The translations under genes were made by a program, and so were the position numbers. A stretch of 64,000 bases of DNA. Source: Ectothiorhodospiraceae bacterium. GTDB taxonomy: Bacteria; Pseudomonadota; Gammaproteobacteria; Nitrococcales; Aquisalimonadaceae. Under the pieces are notes generated by a model. The model did not search any database and was not told the origin of the DNA. It saw nothing but the letters and a program-made list of their open reading frames with translations. Positions 40,897 through 49,039 of this stretch are shown one piece after another. Location of the stretch: positions 62,001 through 126,000 of the forward strand of contig JAFIFV010000097.1 of the NCBI GenBank assembly GCA_020831845.1, written 5' to 3'. Position 1 is the stretch's first letter, and each line of letters starts with the position of its first letter.

Positions 40897-41364
40897 CTAG
40901 GAACGGCTCTCCTTAGCAAACAGTTCCGTTGATTGTCTACCTGTTGCCCCCACCTGTTTCTCAAGAAATGACCTCACTACCTGCGCCGTGTTATCGATAT
41001 CCCGCAACTCACACTCCCACACCACAAGGACACGCAACCCTAGCTCATGCAATCGCCGTTGGTTCTGTATATCACGGCGAATATTGCCCTCGAGTTTGTT
41101 CTTCCAGTAGGAAACGCTAGTTTTGGGCAGTCTGGCAATCTTGCAATGCTGATGCTGGTGCCAGAAGCAGCCATGCATGAAAATAACTGCCCGTCGCCCC
41201 GGGAATACTAGGTCCGGCTTCCCAGGCAGATCTTTGACGTGCAGGCGATATCGGAAGCCCATGCAATGAATCAGTCGCCGCAGCCGCATCTCTGGGTTCG
41301 AGTCCTTGCTCCGAATCCGGGTCATGCACCTGCTTCGCGCTTCTGGGGTAAGGGTGTCCGTCAC
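40897..41364 (-). CDS. vsr: Very short patch repair endonuclease Vsr
   Basis: 155 residues from a GTG with AGGAGG nine bases upstream. MTRIRSKDSNPEMRLRRLIH, then GKPDLVFPGRRAVIFMHGCFWH (catalytic D51, zinc ligands in HGCFWH...C) and KNKLEGNIRRDIQNQRRL are the Vsr signature. It nicks at T:G mismatches produced by deamination of 5-methylcytosine, offsetting the mutagenic effect of the linked C5 methylase. Confidence 0.95.
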   Translation of the reverse strand: MTDTLTPEARSRCMTRIRSKDSNPEMRLRRLIHCMGFRYRLHVKDLPGKPDLVFPGRRAVIFMHGCFWHQHQHCKIARLPKTSVSYWKNKLEGNIRRDIQNQRRLHELGLRVLVVWECELRDIDNTAQVVRSFLEKQVGATGRQSTELFAKESRS

Positions 41365-41604
41365 TCCCACGCACCTCCTGCCAATCACAATTCCACATAA
41401 TTGTCGGACGCTCCCCACCGCCTGTATACCGAGAGGGCCCCAATCAGCGAAGATGTGCCTCCCCGTCAGGCAATGGTTGGCGTCCTCGGACTTCAGCCCC
41501 CCCATCTCCACGCACTCGCCTTCACCACCCCCTAAAACAAAGCCTCGATAGGCATATTGAGCACGACCACGGCACCATGAGTCTCGTGGGTAATCATGTC
41601 TTCC

Positions 41605-41757
41605 CTAGTAACAACGGTTAGAAAGCCATCCTCGAGCACGACCGGCTTCGCATCTCGGAGCACGAGTGTTGCTTGATAGGCTCAGGAACACCCCCACTGC
41701 CACCGCACTAAAGGCAACTCCCGCGATCAATAGCAGGCCGATCCACATTTTTGTCAT
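41605..41757 (-). CDS. Possible small membrane protein
   Basis: 50 residues: MTKMWIGLLLIAGVAFSAVA opens a single hydrophobic helix, followed by a basic tail. It lies 26 bp after the repressor stop on the same strand. The ribosome-binding site is weak. It could be a small lysogenic conversion or exclusion peptide, or not a gene. Confidence 0.35.
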   Translation of the reverse strand: MTKMWIGLLLIAGVAFSAVAVGVFLSLSSNTRAPRCEAGRARGWLSNRCY

Positions 41758-41783
41758 TACTTATCACTCGCTTGTTGCTCTTC

Positions 41784-42482
41784 TCAATACACCCGACCGC
41801 CTCTCCAGTGGCAGTGACCGATGATCTCTACGTTCCCCAACTGCTCCGGATGGACCACCTCAGGCGCGTAGAACTCGTTATCCGATGAAAGGCGTAAGGA
41901 CCCATCCGCCAGCCGCTGGAGGCGCTTGATGCGCAGCGCCTCTCCCAGCCGGAGTAGGAACACGCCATCGCCCTCGGTGGCGGCGCGGTTGATCAGAACC
42001 GTGTCACCCTCTTGCAGGGTGCCATCCATGGAATCACCGGTCACCTCCAGAGCCACCAGGTTGCTTTCGTACAGGCCCTCCTGGTTCACCCACTCCCGGC
42101 GGAAGTGCAGCGTGTACTTCACGCGCTCCTCGGAGAACAGTCGCCCATTGCCTGCCGCCGCCTGCAAATCGTAGAGCGGTACCGAGACGAACTCGGAGAC
42201 CTCTTGCTGCAGCTCGCCGGGACGAGTCACACCGACCATCGGCGGCGGCTCGCCAAGGCCAGGCGGCGGTTCACCCCTGCCAAGAATCAACCAATCAAGG
42301 CTTATATCGCGCTCCAGCGCAACGGCGACAGCCTCCTCGAACGGAACGCTTCCGCGGGCTCTCTTGTTGGTCATACCCGTTGTGCTATAGCCCAGCCGCA
42401 ACGAGAGCTCACGATCGCTTTTTGAGCCCACTACCATTTTGAGGCGATCAATCACCTCGCCAGCATCGCATGTGGCATTCAT
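41784..42482 (-). CDS. cI: CI-type prophage repressor with S24 self-cleavage domain
   Basis: 232 residues. Residues 7-70 form the phage CI HTH domain (VIDRLKMVVGSKSDRELSLR...ISLDWLILGRGE). Residues about 100-225 are the LexA/S24 peptidase domain with the cleavage pair A110-G111 (LQAAAGNG), nucleophile S151 (GDSMDGTLQEGD) and K186 (ALRIKRL). The repressor maintains lysogeny, and RecA-stimulated self-cleavage would induce the prophage after DNA damage. P2 itself has a non-cleavable repressor, so this switch is of the lambda style. GGAG lies seven bases before the ATG. Divergent from the early operon. Confidence 0.93.
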   Translation of the reverse strand: MNATCDAGEVIDRLKMVVGSKSDRELSLRLGYSTTGMTNKRARGSVPFEEAVAVALERDISLDWLILGRGEPPPGLGEPPPMVGVTRPGELQQEVSEFVSVPLYDLQAAAGNGRLFSEERVKYTLHFRREWVNQEGLYESNLVALEVTGDSMDGTLQEGDTVLINRAATEGDGVFLLRLGEALRIKRLQRLADGSLRLSSDNEFYAPEVVHPEQLGNVEIIGHCHWRGGRVY

Positions 42483-42508
42483 AAGGAGTTCCTTCTCCCA
42501 GAAAACCC

Positions 42509-42553
42509 CATATTGAGTTGACTGACTCTCATATTGGGTTTACTCTCAATTTG
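42509..42553. promoter_or_regulatory. CI operator cluster between repressor and early operon
   Basis: CATATTGAG at 42509, CATATTGGG at 42530 (21 bp apart, same face of the helix) and an inverted CTCAATTTG at 42545. They lie in the only AT-rich gap between the divergent cI and early genes. Confidence 0.65.
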
Positions 42554-42582
42554 TCAAAGGCAATCATTGGGAATCATACACC

Positions 42583-42780
42583 ATGAGTGCATTCATGCCT
42601 CAAAAGCGCATTTCGCGCTCGCCTAACGGGTGCAACGCCAAGCCGATTGCGCTGGCACTAACCCAAGATGAGCGCACTGCCGTTGAGCGGCTCGCTCAGC
42701 GGGAAAGTCGGTCGCTCGCCGCAATGTCCCGTCTGCTGGTTCTCAAGGGCCTCCAGGCCAGCGGCCACCCCGTGCATTGA
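42583..42780 (+). CDS. Small ribbon-helix-helix-like protein, first early gene
   Basis: 65 residues. KPIALALTQDERTAVERLAQ followed by RESRSLAAMSRLLVLKGLQA has the strand-helix-helix spacing of Arc/CopG-type regulators. It is the first gene right of the operators, the place of cro or cox, so it may oppose CI or control excision. No clear ribosome-binding site; an ATG at 42595 is possible. Confidence 0.65.
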   Translation: MSAFMPQKRISRSPNGCNAKPIALALTQDERTAVERLAQRESRSLAAMSRLLVLKGLQASGHPVH

Positions 42781-42821
42781 AAGACACGACTACCTCCACG
42801 GTTCTGAGAAGGAAAACGCGC

Positions 42822-43025
42822 ATGTACCAGGACCCCAAACGCATCCGGCGCCGTTACGGCGCCATCAACCTGGACGAGTACGAAGCCCGTCTGATCGACG
42901 CGCTGGTCGACTACACCGGCATCGAGCGCGCCACGCTGCTGCGACAGCTGGTGATCAAGGAAGCGCTCGAGGCGTTGGGTATCGCTGATTTCCATGGCGG
43001 AAGCATCGCCCAGCGCGGTCGCTGA
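42822..43025 (+). CDS. Small ribbon-helix-helix-like protein
   Basis: 67 residues from the ATG at 42822 (AAGGA upstream). YGAINLDEYEARLIDALVDY followed by TGIERATLLRQLVIKEALEA is a strand and two helices like CopG/Arc proteins. Second of three short DNA-binding-like genes in the early operon. Confidence 0.65.
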   Translation: MYQDPKRIRRRYGAINLDEYEARLIDALVDYTGIERATLLRQLVIKEALEALGIADFHGGSIAQRGR

Positions 43026-43075
43026 GCGAAGGCATGTTTTCGGACCTTTTGGGGACCTCAGAACCGGAGAGGCGC

Positions 43076-43264
43076 ATGCCACGCGAGGAGCTGGAGCTGG
43101 ACAACGAGGCACGAGAACTACTGGAACGCGTCCGCGACGAATTCGGCCTGGAGGGCCTGGATCAAGCGGCGGAGATGATGCTGCGCCGGCGGCTGCGTCG
43201 AGGCACTCGGGAACTGACCGGCCGCGGACGCGCGATGCACCTGATCAAGGGGGGCGATCGATGA
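43076..43264 (+). CDS. Small early protein, possible DNA-binding helix pair
   Basis: 62 residues from the ATG at 43076 (GGAGAGG upstream); an ATG at 43034 would add 14 residues. LELDNEARELLERVRDEFGL followed by DQAAEMMLRRRLRRGTRELT suggests two helices and a basic tail. It overlaps the ogr-like start (ATGA). Confidence 0.6.
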   Translation: MPREELELDNEARELLERVRDEFGLEGLDQAAEMMLRRRLRRGTRELTGRGRAMHLIKGGDR

Positions 43265-43554
43265 ATCACCGGCGGAACAACATGCGGCTGGATTGCCCCC
43301 ACTGCGGCGCCTTCGCCCGCATACGCAGCAGCCAGACGCCATCGCCGCTGTATCGCGAAGCAGTGGTGGAGTGCCAAAGCCTGGAGTGCGGATGGCGCGG
43401 CAAGATCGGCCTGGAGTTCATTTGCACGCTCACGCCCAGCCAGAAACCCAGCCCGGAAATCCGGTTGCCGGTTTCCGAGGTGGTCCGGAAGAACATCCTG
43501 GGCCAGCTGACGCTGGAGCTACCCGAGGCCGCGAACGCGCGGCGCACACCCTGA
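43261..43554 (+). CDS. ogr: Ogr/Delta-like late gene activator
   Basis: 97 residues. The zinc motif C-X2-C-X22-C-X4-C (CPHC ... CQSLEC) has exactly the spacing of P2 Ogr, and MRLDCPHCGAFARIRSSQ resembles its N-terminus. Ogr proteins bind a dyad upstream of late promoters and contact the alpha subunit of RNA polymerase. Three TGTAA-N10-TTACA dyads at late operons (18026, 24587, 31251) are the expected targets. Unlike P2, where ogr follows D, it is in the early operon here. Starts at the ATG at 43261. Confidence 0.88.
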   Translation: MNHRRNNMRLDCPHCGAFARIRSSQTPSPLYREAVVECQSLECGWRGKIGLEFICTLTPSQKPSPEIRLPVSEVVRKNILGQLTLELPEAANARRTP

Positions 43555-43583
43555 CCGTTTCACTCAACCGGAGGACGCCGGCC

Positions 43584-43907
43584 ATGAACGACATCACCAC
43601 CACCGCCACGGCGTGGCTGCTCCGCCATGCCCGCGATCTGAGCCGCCCCGACGCGCTGAAGCAGTGCACCGACTACCTCGTGGGCCACCACGACGTCAGC
43701 GAGGACACCGCCGGCCATGTCGCCCTGCAAGCCCTGGCCTCGCTGGAGAGCGTGAATCAGCGTAGCTGGATCGATATCGATGCCTGCACTTCCCACCTCG
43801 TGGTAATTCGCCGCCAGGGGAAACCGCCGATCGCCTTCACGCTCACGGACCTGATGCGCCTGCACCGGCGGCACGGCAGCCGGACGCAGCGCTCGTCACT
43901 CCACTGA
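43584..43907 (+). CDS. Hypothetical early protein
   Basis: 107 residues from the ATG at 43584 with GGAGG upstream. Helical first half (TATAWLLRHARDLSRPDALK), then a short beta region (SHLVVIRRQGKPPIAFTLTD). It lies 19 bp before the primase-helicase gene. No family recognised. Confidence 0.65.
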   Translation: MNDITTTATAWLLRHARDLSRPDALKQCTDYLVGHHDVSEDTAGHVALQALASLESVNQRSWIDIDACTSHLVVIRRQGKPPIAFTLTDLMRLHRRHGSRTQRSSLH

Positions 43908-43926
43908 GCCCAGAAGGCGCCGCCGG

Positions 43927-46602
43927 ATGAACCCACAGCTACACGCCGATATCACCGCCCGCCTGCTCCGCGACTTGGAGTTCAAGGAGCAGGGGCGGTA
44001 CTTGCAAAAGGGCCGCTGCCCCGAGTGCGGCAAGCGCGAGCTGTTCGTGGCGGCCGAGTCGCCTTGGATGATCAAGTGCGGTCGCGAGAACAAGTGCGGC
44101 GCGCAGTTTCATGTGAAGGAACTGTTCCCTGAGCTGTTCGATTCCTGGAGCACGCGCTTCGGCCGGCTAGACAGCAAGGCGGCCAAGGGTGAACCGGAAA
44201 GCAAGACGCCCGTCGCCGACGCCTACCTGCGCTACGGCCGGGGCTTCGACCTGCGTCTGGTCAGCGGCTGGTACACCCAGGAGAGCTACTTCGACCCGAA
44301 GATCGACGCGGGCACCGCCACCGTACGCTTCCCGCTGGCGAACGGCTTCTGGGAACGGCTGATCGACAAGCCGGAACGCTTCGGGAAGAAGAAGGCCCGC
44401 ATCAAGTACGGCACCGACTACGCCGGGCGCTGGTGGCAGCCGCCGTCCATCACGCTCCACGAGCAGGAAGAGGTCTGGGTCGTCGAGGGCATCTTCGACG
44501 CCATCGCCCTTCTGCACGAGGGGATCGCCGCGGTCGCGGCCATCAGCTGCAACAACTATCCGGGCGAGGCCTTGGAGCAGCTGACCGAAGCCTGTCACAA
44601 GGCCGGCAAGAATCGGCCACGGCTGGTCTGGGCGTTGGACGGGGACCGCGCCGGGCGGCGGTTCGCCCTCAAGCATGCGCGCACGGCCCGCGAACAGGGC
44701 TGGACATGCGAAGCGGCGGTGATCCCGGAAAACCGCCGGGGCAAACGCGACTGGAACGACGCGCTGCAGCGTGGCGAGCTGGGCGCGAAGGACCTGGAGC
44801 TCTACCGCCACCACGGCGCGCTGCTGCTCGCCGAATCCGCCGGCGAGAAGGCCATGCTGATCTATCAGCGCACGGAGCGCCGCGAGTTCGCCTTCGAGTT
44901 CGGCCGCCGCCTGTTCTGGTGGGGTCTGAACCTGGAGAAATACGAGAAGGCGGTGGAGGAGATCGCCGGCGACAAGGAAGCGCCGCTGAACAAGAAGGAG
45001 CGCGACCGCGCCCTGCAGCAGGCCGGCGCGATCACCGAGATCGCCAACTGCCACCCCACCGCGCTCTATTACCAGGCGAACACCATCACGGACGAGAGCT
45101 GGTACTACTTCCGCGTCGAGTTCCCTCACGACGGCCAGCCCGTGAAGAACACCTTCAGCGGTGGCCAACTGGCCAGCGCCTCCGAGTTCAAGAAACGGCT
45201 CCTGGGCATTGCCCCCGGCGCGATCTGGACCGGGACCAGCCAGCAGCTGGACAAGCTGCTACGCGATCAGATCTCGGGCATCAAGACGGTGGAGACCATC
45301 GACTTCATCGGCTACGCAAAGGAGCACGGTGCCTACGTGTTCGGCGACCTGGCCGTGAAGGACGGGAAGATCCACCGCCTGAACGCCGAGGACTACTTCG
45401 AGCTGGGCCGCCTCTCCCTGAAAACGCTCTCGCAGTCGGTCCAGCTGACCGTCAACGACAGCCGGGATGATTACCGCCCTGATTGGGCCAAGATGGTGTG
45501 GCACGCCTACGGCGCCCGGGGCGTGGTGGCGCTGGCCTTCTGGCTGGGCAGCCTGTTCGCGGAGCAGATCCGGCAACAGCACAAGAGCTACCCCTTCCTG
45601 GAGATCATCGGCGAGGCCGGCGCCGGCAAGTCCACGCTCATCGAGTTCCTCTGGAAGCTGCTTGGCCGCAGCGACTACGAAGGCTTCGATCCCTCGAAGG
45701 CCACCATGGCGGCCCGGGCCCGCAACTTCGCCCAGGTGAGCAACCTGCCAGTGGTGCTGATCGAGTCCGACCGCGACCAGGACACCGCGAAGCAACGGCA
45801 GTTCGACTGGGACGAGCTGAAAACCGCGTACAACGGCCGCAGCGTCCGGGCCCGTGGCCATAAGAACACCGGCAACGACACCTACGAGCCGCCATTCCGG
45901 GGCGCCATAGTGATCAGCCAGAACGCCCCGGTGAACGCCAGCGACGCCATCCTGCAGCGCATTGTCCACCTGCACTTCACGCGTGAGCACCAAAGCCCGG
46001 AAACCAAACAGACCGCGGAGTTGCTGGAGCGCATGCCGATGGAGCAGGTCAGCGGGTTCGCCCTGGCCGCGACGACTCGGGAGAGAGCGCTCCTGGAAGT
46101 CATACGGAGCCGGATGCCGATCTATGAGACGGCCCTGGCCGACATGCCGGAAATCCGTGTGCACCGCATCGCCAAGAACCACGCGCAGATGATGGCCCTA
46201 ATCGACTGCCTGGGGCCGTTGGGCCTCGACCTGCTGCCCGCTAATGCGCTCAGCGAGGCCATGGTGCTGCTGGAGCGGATGGCCGTGGAGCGGCAGCAAG
46301 CCATCAACGCCGATCACCCCGTCGTCCAGGAGTTCTGGGAAGCGTTCGACTACATCGAGGGCCTGAAGGGCGGGCGATCTACGCTCAACCACTACCACGA
46401 CGACGGCAAGCAGATCGCCGTCAACCTGAAGCACTTCGAGCACGAGGCGGCGGAGCAAAAGCTGCGCGTGCCACCCACCCCCGAACTGAAGCGCCACCTG
46501 AAGACCAGCAAGGCGCGGAAGTTCATTGAATCCAACCGCGCCGTCCGCTCCGTGATCAATGACTCGCGGACGGTGAAGTGCTGGATCTTCGACAAGGAGT
46601 GA
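43927..46602 (+). CDS. Primase-helicase replication protein (P4 alpha-like)
   Basis: 891 residues. Zinc finger C31-x2-C34...C51-x5-C57 as in CHC2-type primases; Toprim segment about 180-245 (VWVVEGIFDAIALLHEGIAA and WALDGDRAGRR); helicase domain with Walker A GEAGAGKST near 562 and Walker B-like VVLIESDRD near 612; a C-terminal domain of about 200 residues that may bind the origin. The chain thus combines primase, helicase and perhaps origin recognition, as P4 alpha does. This replaces the rolling-circle gpA of P2. The GGTAAC array at 14569-14840 is a candidate binding site. Confidence 0.88.
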   Translation: MNPQLHADITARLLRDLEFKEQGRYLQKGRCPECGKRELFVAAESPWMIKCGRENKCGAQFHVKELFPELFDSWSTRFGRLDSKAAKGEPESKTPVADAYLRYGRGFDLRLVSGWYTQESYFDPKIDAGTATVRFPLANGFWERLIDKPERFGKKKARIKYGTDYAGRWWQPPSITLHEQEEVWVVEGIFDAIALLHEGIAAVAAISCNNYPGEALEQLTEACHKAGKNRPRLVWALDGDRAGRRFALKHARTAREQGWTCEAAVIPENRRGKRDWNDALQRGELGAKDLELYRHHGALLLAESAGEKAMLIYQRTERREFAFEFGRRLFWWGLNLEKYEKAVEEIAGDKEAPLNKKERDRALQQAGAITEIANCHPTALYYQANTITDESWYYFRVEFPHDGQPVKNTFSGGQLASASEFKKRLLGIAPGAIWTGTSQQLDKLLRDQISGIKTVETIDFIGYAKEHGAYVFGDLAVKDGKIHRLNAEDYFELGRLSLKTLSQSVQLTVNDSRDDYRPDWAKMVWHAYGARGVVALAFWLGSLFAEQIRQQHKSYPFLEIIGEAGAGKSTLIEFLWKLLGRSDYEGFDPSKATMAARARNFAQVSNLPVVLIESDRDQDTAKQRQFDWDELKTAYNGRSVRARGHKNTGNDTYEPPFRGAIVISQNAPVNASDAILQRIVHLHFTREHQSPETKQTAELLERMPMEQVSGFALAATTRERALLEVIRSRMPIYETALADMPEIRVHRIAKNHAQMMALIDCLGPLGLDLLPANALSEAMVLLERMAVERQQAINADHPVVQEFWEAFDYIEGLKGGRSTLNHYHDDGKQIAVNLKHFEHEAAEQKLRVPPTPELKRHLKTSKARKFIESNRAVRSVINDSRTVKCWIFDKE

Positions 46603-46605
46603 GCC

Positions 46606-47157
46606 ATGAGCGAGCAGACCCACAGCCTCTCGGCCGCCGCCGCCCTGTTGAACATCGGCCGCAACACCCTGGCCCGCCGCCTCCGCGAGGAAGGCGTGCT
46701 CGGCCCGGACAACCTCCCCGTCGGGCGCCACCGCGGAGACGGACGCTTCGTGGTCCGCACCCGGCAATACAACCACCCCATCACCGGCTGGACGGCATAC
46801 GGGCGAACGGAGCTCACCCGCAAGGGCCTGGCCTATGTCGCGCGGCTGCTCGACCAGCCCGCCCCCCAACAAGAAGAGGAGCCCATGAAGAAGACCATAC
46901 ACACCAGCGACTTTGCGGTGCTCACGCCGGACAACGGCAATCGCGTAATGCCGGAGGGCCTGCTGCACGATGCCGGCGAGTTCACGGTGGTCAGCGCCGA
47001 TGGCGGCCGCGTGCACCACCGCTCGGCGATGGTGCTGGTGTTCGACTCACCGACCGACCTGCAGCGCGCCATCAACGCGCACCGCTGCGCCTACCGCGTC
47101 CGGCGCGACATCCCGGAAGAGCAACTGCACCCGGAAGCCGCGGCCCGCCACGGCTAG
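46606..47157 (+). CDS. KilAC-domain antirepressor-like protein
   Basis: 183 residues. SLSAAAALLNIGRNTLARRL, NLPVGRHRGDGRFVVRTRQY and LTRKGLAYVARLL form the phage antirepressor KilAC domain (residues about 7-85). The rest is unfamiliar, with a possible beta domain (FTVVSADGGRVHHRSAMVLV). Three bases after the primase-helicase gene. Probably a DNA-binding regulator of the early region. Confidence 0.78.
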   Translation: MSEQTHSLSAAAALLNIGRNTLARRLREEGVLGPDNLPVGRHRGDGRFVVRTRQYNHPITGWTAYGRTELTRKGLAYVARLLDQPAPQQEEEPMKKTIHTSDFAVLTPDNGNRVMPEGLLHDAGEFTVVSADGGRVHHRSAMVLVFDSPTDLQRAINAHRCAYRVRRDIPEEQLHPEAAARHG

Positions 47158-47172
47158 CCCCAGGAGGAGACG

Positions 47173-47556
47173 ATGAACGAAATCACCCACATCCCGGGAC
47201 CAACCCGGGCAGCCAACGAACAGGCCCCCAGGACACTGCCCATCCATCTGCTGGATTACGCGGAGGCCGTGCGCCGGCTCTACCTGACGGCCCGGCACAC
47301 CACCAGCGGCGGGCGGGCCGCGGCCCAGGTGCTGCTGAGTGCCTACAACGGCTACGAGTTCCACCTGGATGTGGTGGACCTGTGCCTGATGGACGAGCAG
47401 AACCTCGCGGACGCACTCACGGTGATGCAAGGCCGCGCCATGCTCGGCCGCGAGCCGCACAACCTTCTGAAGAACGGCGGCAAGCTGTTCGAGGCCCTCG
47501 CGGAGCAGTGGAGCGGTCTGCACGTATCCCAGCGCTACAAGGAGGCCCAGGCGTGA
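47173..47556 (+). CDS. Conserved phage hypothetical protein
   Basis: 127 residues. The segment AAQVLLSAYNGYEFHLDVVD followed by LCLMDEQNLADALTVMQGRA recurs in early regions of many proteobacterial phages and ICEs, with no known function. AGGAGGAG precedes the ATG; the stop overlaps the next GTG. Confidence 0.75.
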   Translation: MNEITHIPGPTRAANEQAPRTLPIHLLDYAEAVRRLYLTARHTTSGGRAAAQVLLSAYNGYEFHLDVVDLCLMDEQNLADALTVMQGRAMLGREPHNLLKNGGKLFEALAEQWSGLHVSQRYKEAQA

Positions 47557-47747
47557 GCGACGCAGCCGACATTGCAAGCGAGTACGCGGAGCGCCTGCTC
47601 CAGCAGAGTCTGGACCAGCGCGTGCGCTTCGAAGGCATGAGCCTCACGCACTGCGAGGACTGCGAGGAGCCCATCCCGGCGAAACGACGGGAGCTCCTTC
47701 CGGGCGTCCGCCGTTGCGTGGAGTGCCAGGAGTTGGCCGAGCGCTGA
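47553..47747 (+). CDS. DksA/TraR-type zinc finger protein
   Basis: 64 residues from a GTG in overlap with the previous stop, AAGGAGG upstream. CEDC and CVEC make the C4 zinc finger (HCEDCEEPIPAKRRELLPGV..CVEC), preceded by a short helix. Phage TraR-like proteins bind the secondary channel of RNA polymerase and mimic DksA/ppGpp action. Confidence 0.9.
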   Translation: MSDAADIASEYAERLLQQSLDQRVRFEGMSLTHCEDCEEPIPAKRRELLPGVRRCVECQELAER

Positions 47748-47971
47748 TGGCCGGCCCGGTGTTCTGCAAGGCCAGCAACGAGCCGCTGGTGGATCTCGGC
47801 AGCCTCACCGGCCGGCAGCGCCGCGAGGCCTGGGCGCATATCCAGCGCCACCATCCGGCACTGGCCGAACTACTGCAGGCCGAGGCCGTACAGGACGCCA
47901 GGCGGGAATTCGACGCGGCGGTGATGGTGGACGCATCCGTCCTGCCGCCGCACCTGAGAAATGGAGCATGA
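47747..47971 (+). CDS. Small hypothetical early protein
   Basis: 74 residues, beginning in a TGATG overlap. LTGRQRREAWAHIQRHHPAL suggests a helical DNA- or protein-binding segment. No family recognised. Confidence 0.65.
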   Translation: MAGPVFCKASNEPLVDLGSLTGRQRREAWAHIQRHHPALAELLQAEAVQDARREFDAAVMVDASVLPPHLRNGA

Positions 47972-47972
47972 G

Positions 47973-48623
47973 ATGAACAAGGTCCCAGAAGAATGCGGAA
48001 ACTGCGGCACGGTCGATATCGAGCTGCAATACGTGTCGGGAGACGAAAACTGGTACTGCCCGGTATGCGGTTTCAGAACACCTTCCGACGCACCCGGCGA
48101 TTCCTCGGAACCGGCCCAGCAGCATGTATCGCCCGCGATCGTGGAATTCCTCCAAGAGCAAGTGGACAAGCTCAGCGCCGAGAACGTAGCCCTGAAAGCC
48201 GATCGCGATCAGTGGCGATCAATCGCATACACGCACCACCAGTGCGAGGAAGAACTCGCCAAGCGCCTTGAGGGAGCCGGAAACGTGGCCCCGCCAGCCC
48301 GCAACGCGGCCGGCTACCTGACCAAGGCAAAGGCCGAGATGGAGCAACGTGCATCGTCCCGGGATACCCCGGCCGGCGAGCGCTCCATGGGCCGTTGCGT
48401 CGCGGCCTTCAACGCACTTTACGGCACCGCCATGGCCCAGCGCGTGACCGATGGCCTGCCGCCCCTCAGTGAAACCCTTGGCTGGCAGTTCATGAGCACG
48501 CTCAAGAAGGCCCGAGGCGCGGCCGGGGCCTACCGCGAAGACGACTACACAGACGATGTCGCGTATGCCGCGCTGGCGGCGGAGAGCGCGGCCGCGTGCA
48601 TCCAGGAGAACCACCATGGCTGA
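47973..48623 (+). CDS. Zinc-ribbon phage protein
   Basis: 216 residues. N-terminal C4 ribbon (CGNC at residue 8, CPVC near 29), a coiled-coil stretch (FLEQ-like VEFLQEQVDKLSAENVALKA) and a C-terminal helical domain (GERSMGRCVAAFNALYGTAM...GWQFMSTLKKARGA) seen in several phage early proteins that carry dNTP-metabolism or unknown domains. The ATG at 47973 has GGAG seven bases upstream. Confidence 0.72.
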   Translation: MNKVPEECGNCGTVDIELQYVSGDENWYCPVCGFRTPSDAPGDSSEPAQQHVSPAIVEFLQEQVDKLSAENVALKADRDQWRSIAYTHHQCEEELAKRLEGAGNVAPPARNAAGYLTKAKAEMEQRASSRDTPAGERSMGRCVAAFNALYGTAMAQRVTDGLPPLSETLGWQFMSTLKKARGAAGAYREDDYTDDVAYAALAAESAAACIQENHHG

Positions 48624-48837
48624 AAACAACCCGTTCCGCGCTGGTGAGTACAACGGCCACCAGACCTATCACATTGATGCCGACAGTCGCCTGTCCGCGG
48701 TCAGGCGCTTCACGCTGGAGGAGTACCGGGTCGCGCTCGAGTTGCATGACCTACAAAAGACGGTACGCACGGCCATCGAAAGGCGGTTACGCAGGCTCGA
48801 GAGGGAGGAGAGGAATGGCGCTGTTTCTGAACGCTGA
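48616..48837 (+). CDS. Small hypothetical early protein
   Basis: 73 residues from the ATG at 48616 (AGGAG). The end is a charged helix (LHDLQKTVRTAIERRLRRLE). Overlaps both neighbours. Confidence 0.65.
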   Translation: MAENNPFRAGEYNGHQTYHIDADSRLSAVRRFTLEEYRVALELHDLQKTVRTAIERRLRRLEREERNGAVSER

Positions 48838-49039
48838 CGAACTCCAGGAGCTCACTGCCAGGAAACGCCCGTCCGCGCAGATACGCTGGCTTGACTCCAA
48901 TGGGGTACGCTATACCAGGGATGCGGAGGGGCGGCCCAAGGTTCTTCGCGCCCACATCGACAAGATGCTGGGCGGAACGACCCGGAGGTCGAAGACGCAG
49001 CCGAATTCGGAGGCACTGCAGAGGTTCCTCGATGGCTAG
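48815..49039 (+). CDS. DUF4224 protein next to the integrase
   Basis: 74 residues. MALFLNADELQELTARKRPS..QIRWLDSNGVRYTRDAEGRP is the DUF4224 signature, a small domain that in phages is almost always encoded just upstream of the integrase and may be an excisionase-type factor. GGAGGAG upstream; overlaps the integrase start by 8 bp. Confidence 0.88.
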   Translation: MALFLNADELQELTARKRPSAQIRWLDSNGVRYTRDAEGRPKVLRAHIDKMLGGTTRRSKTQPNSEALQRFLDG

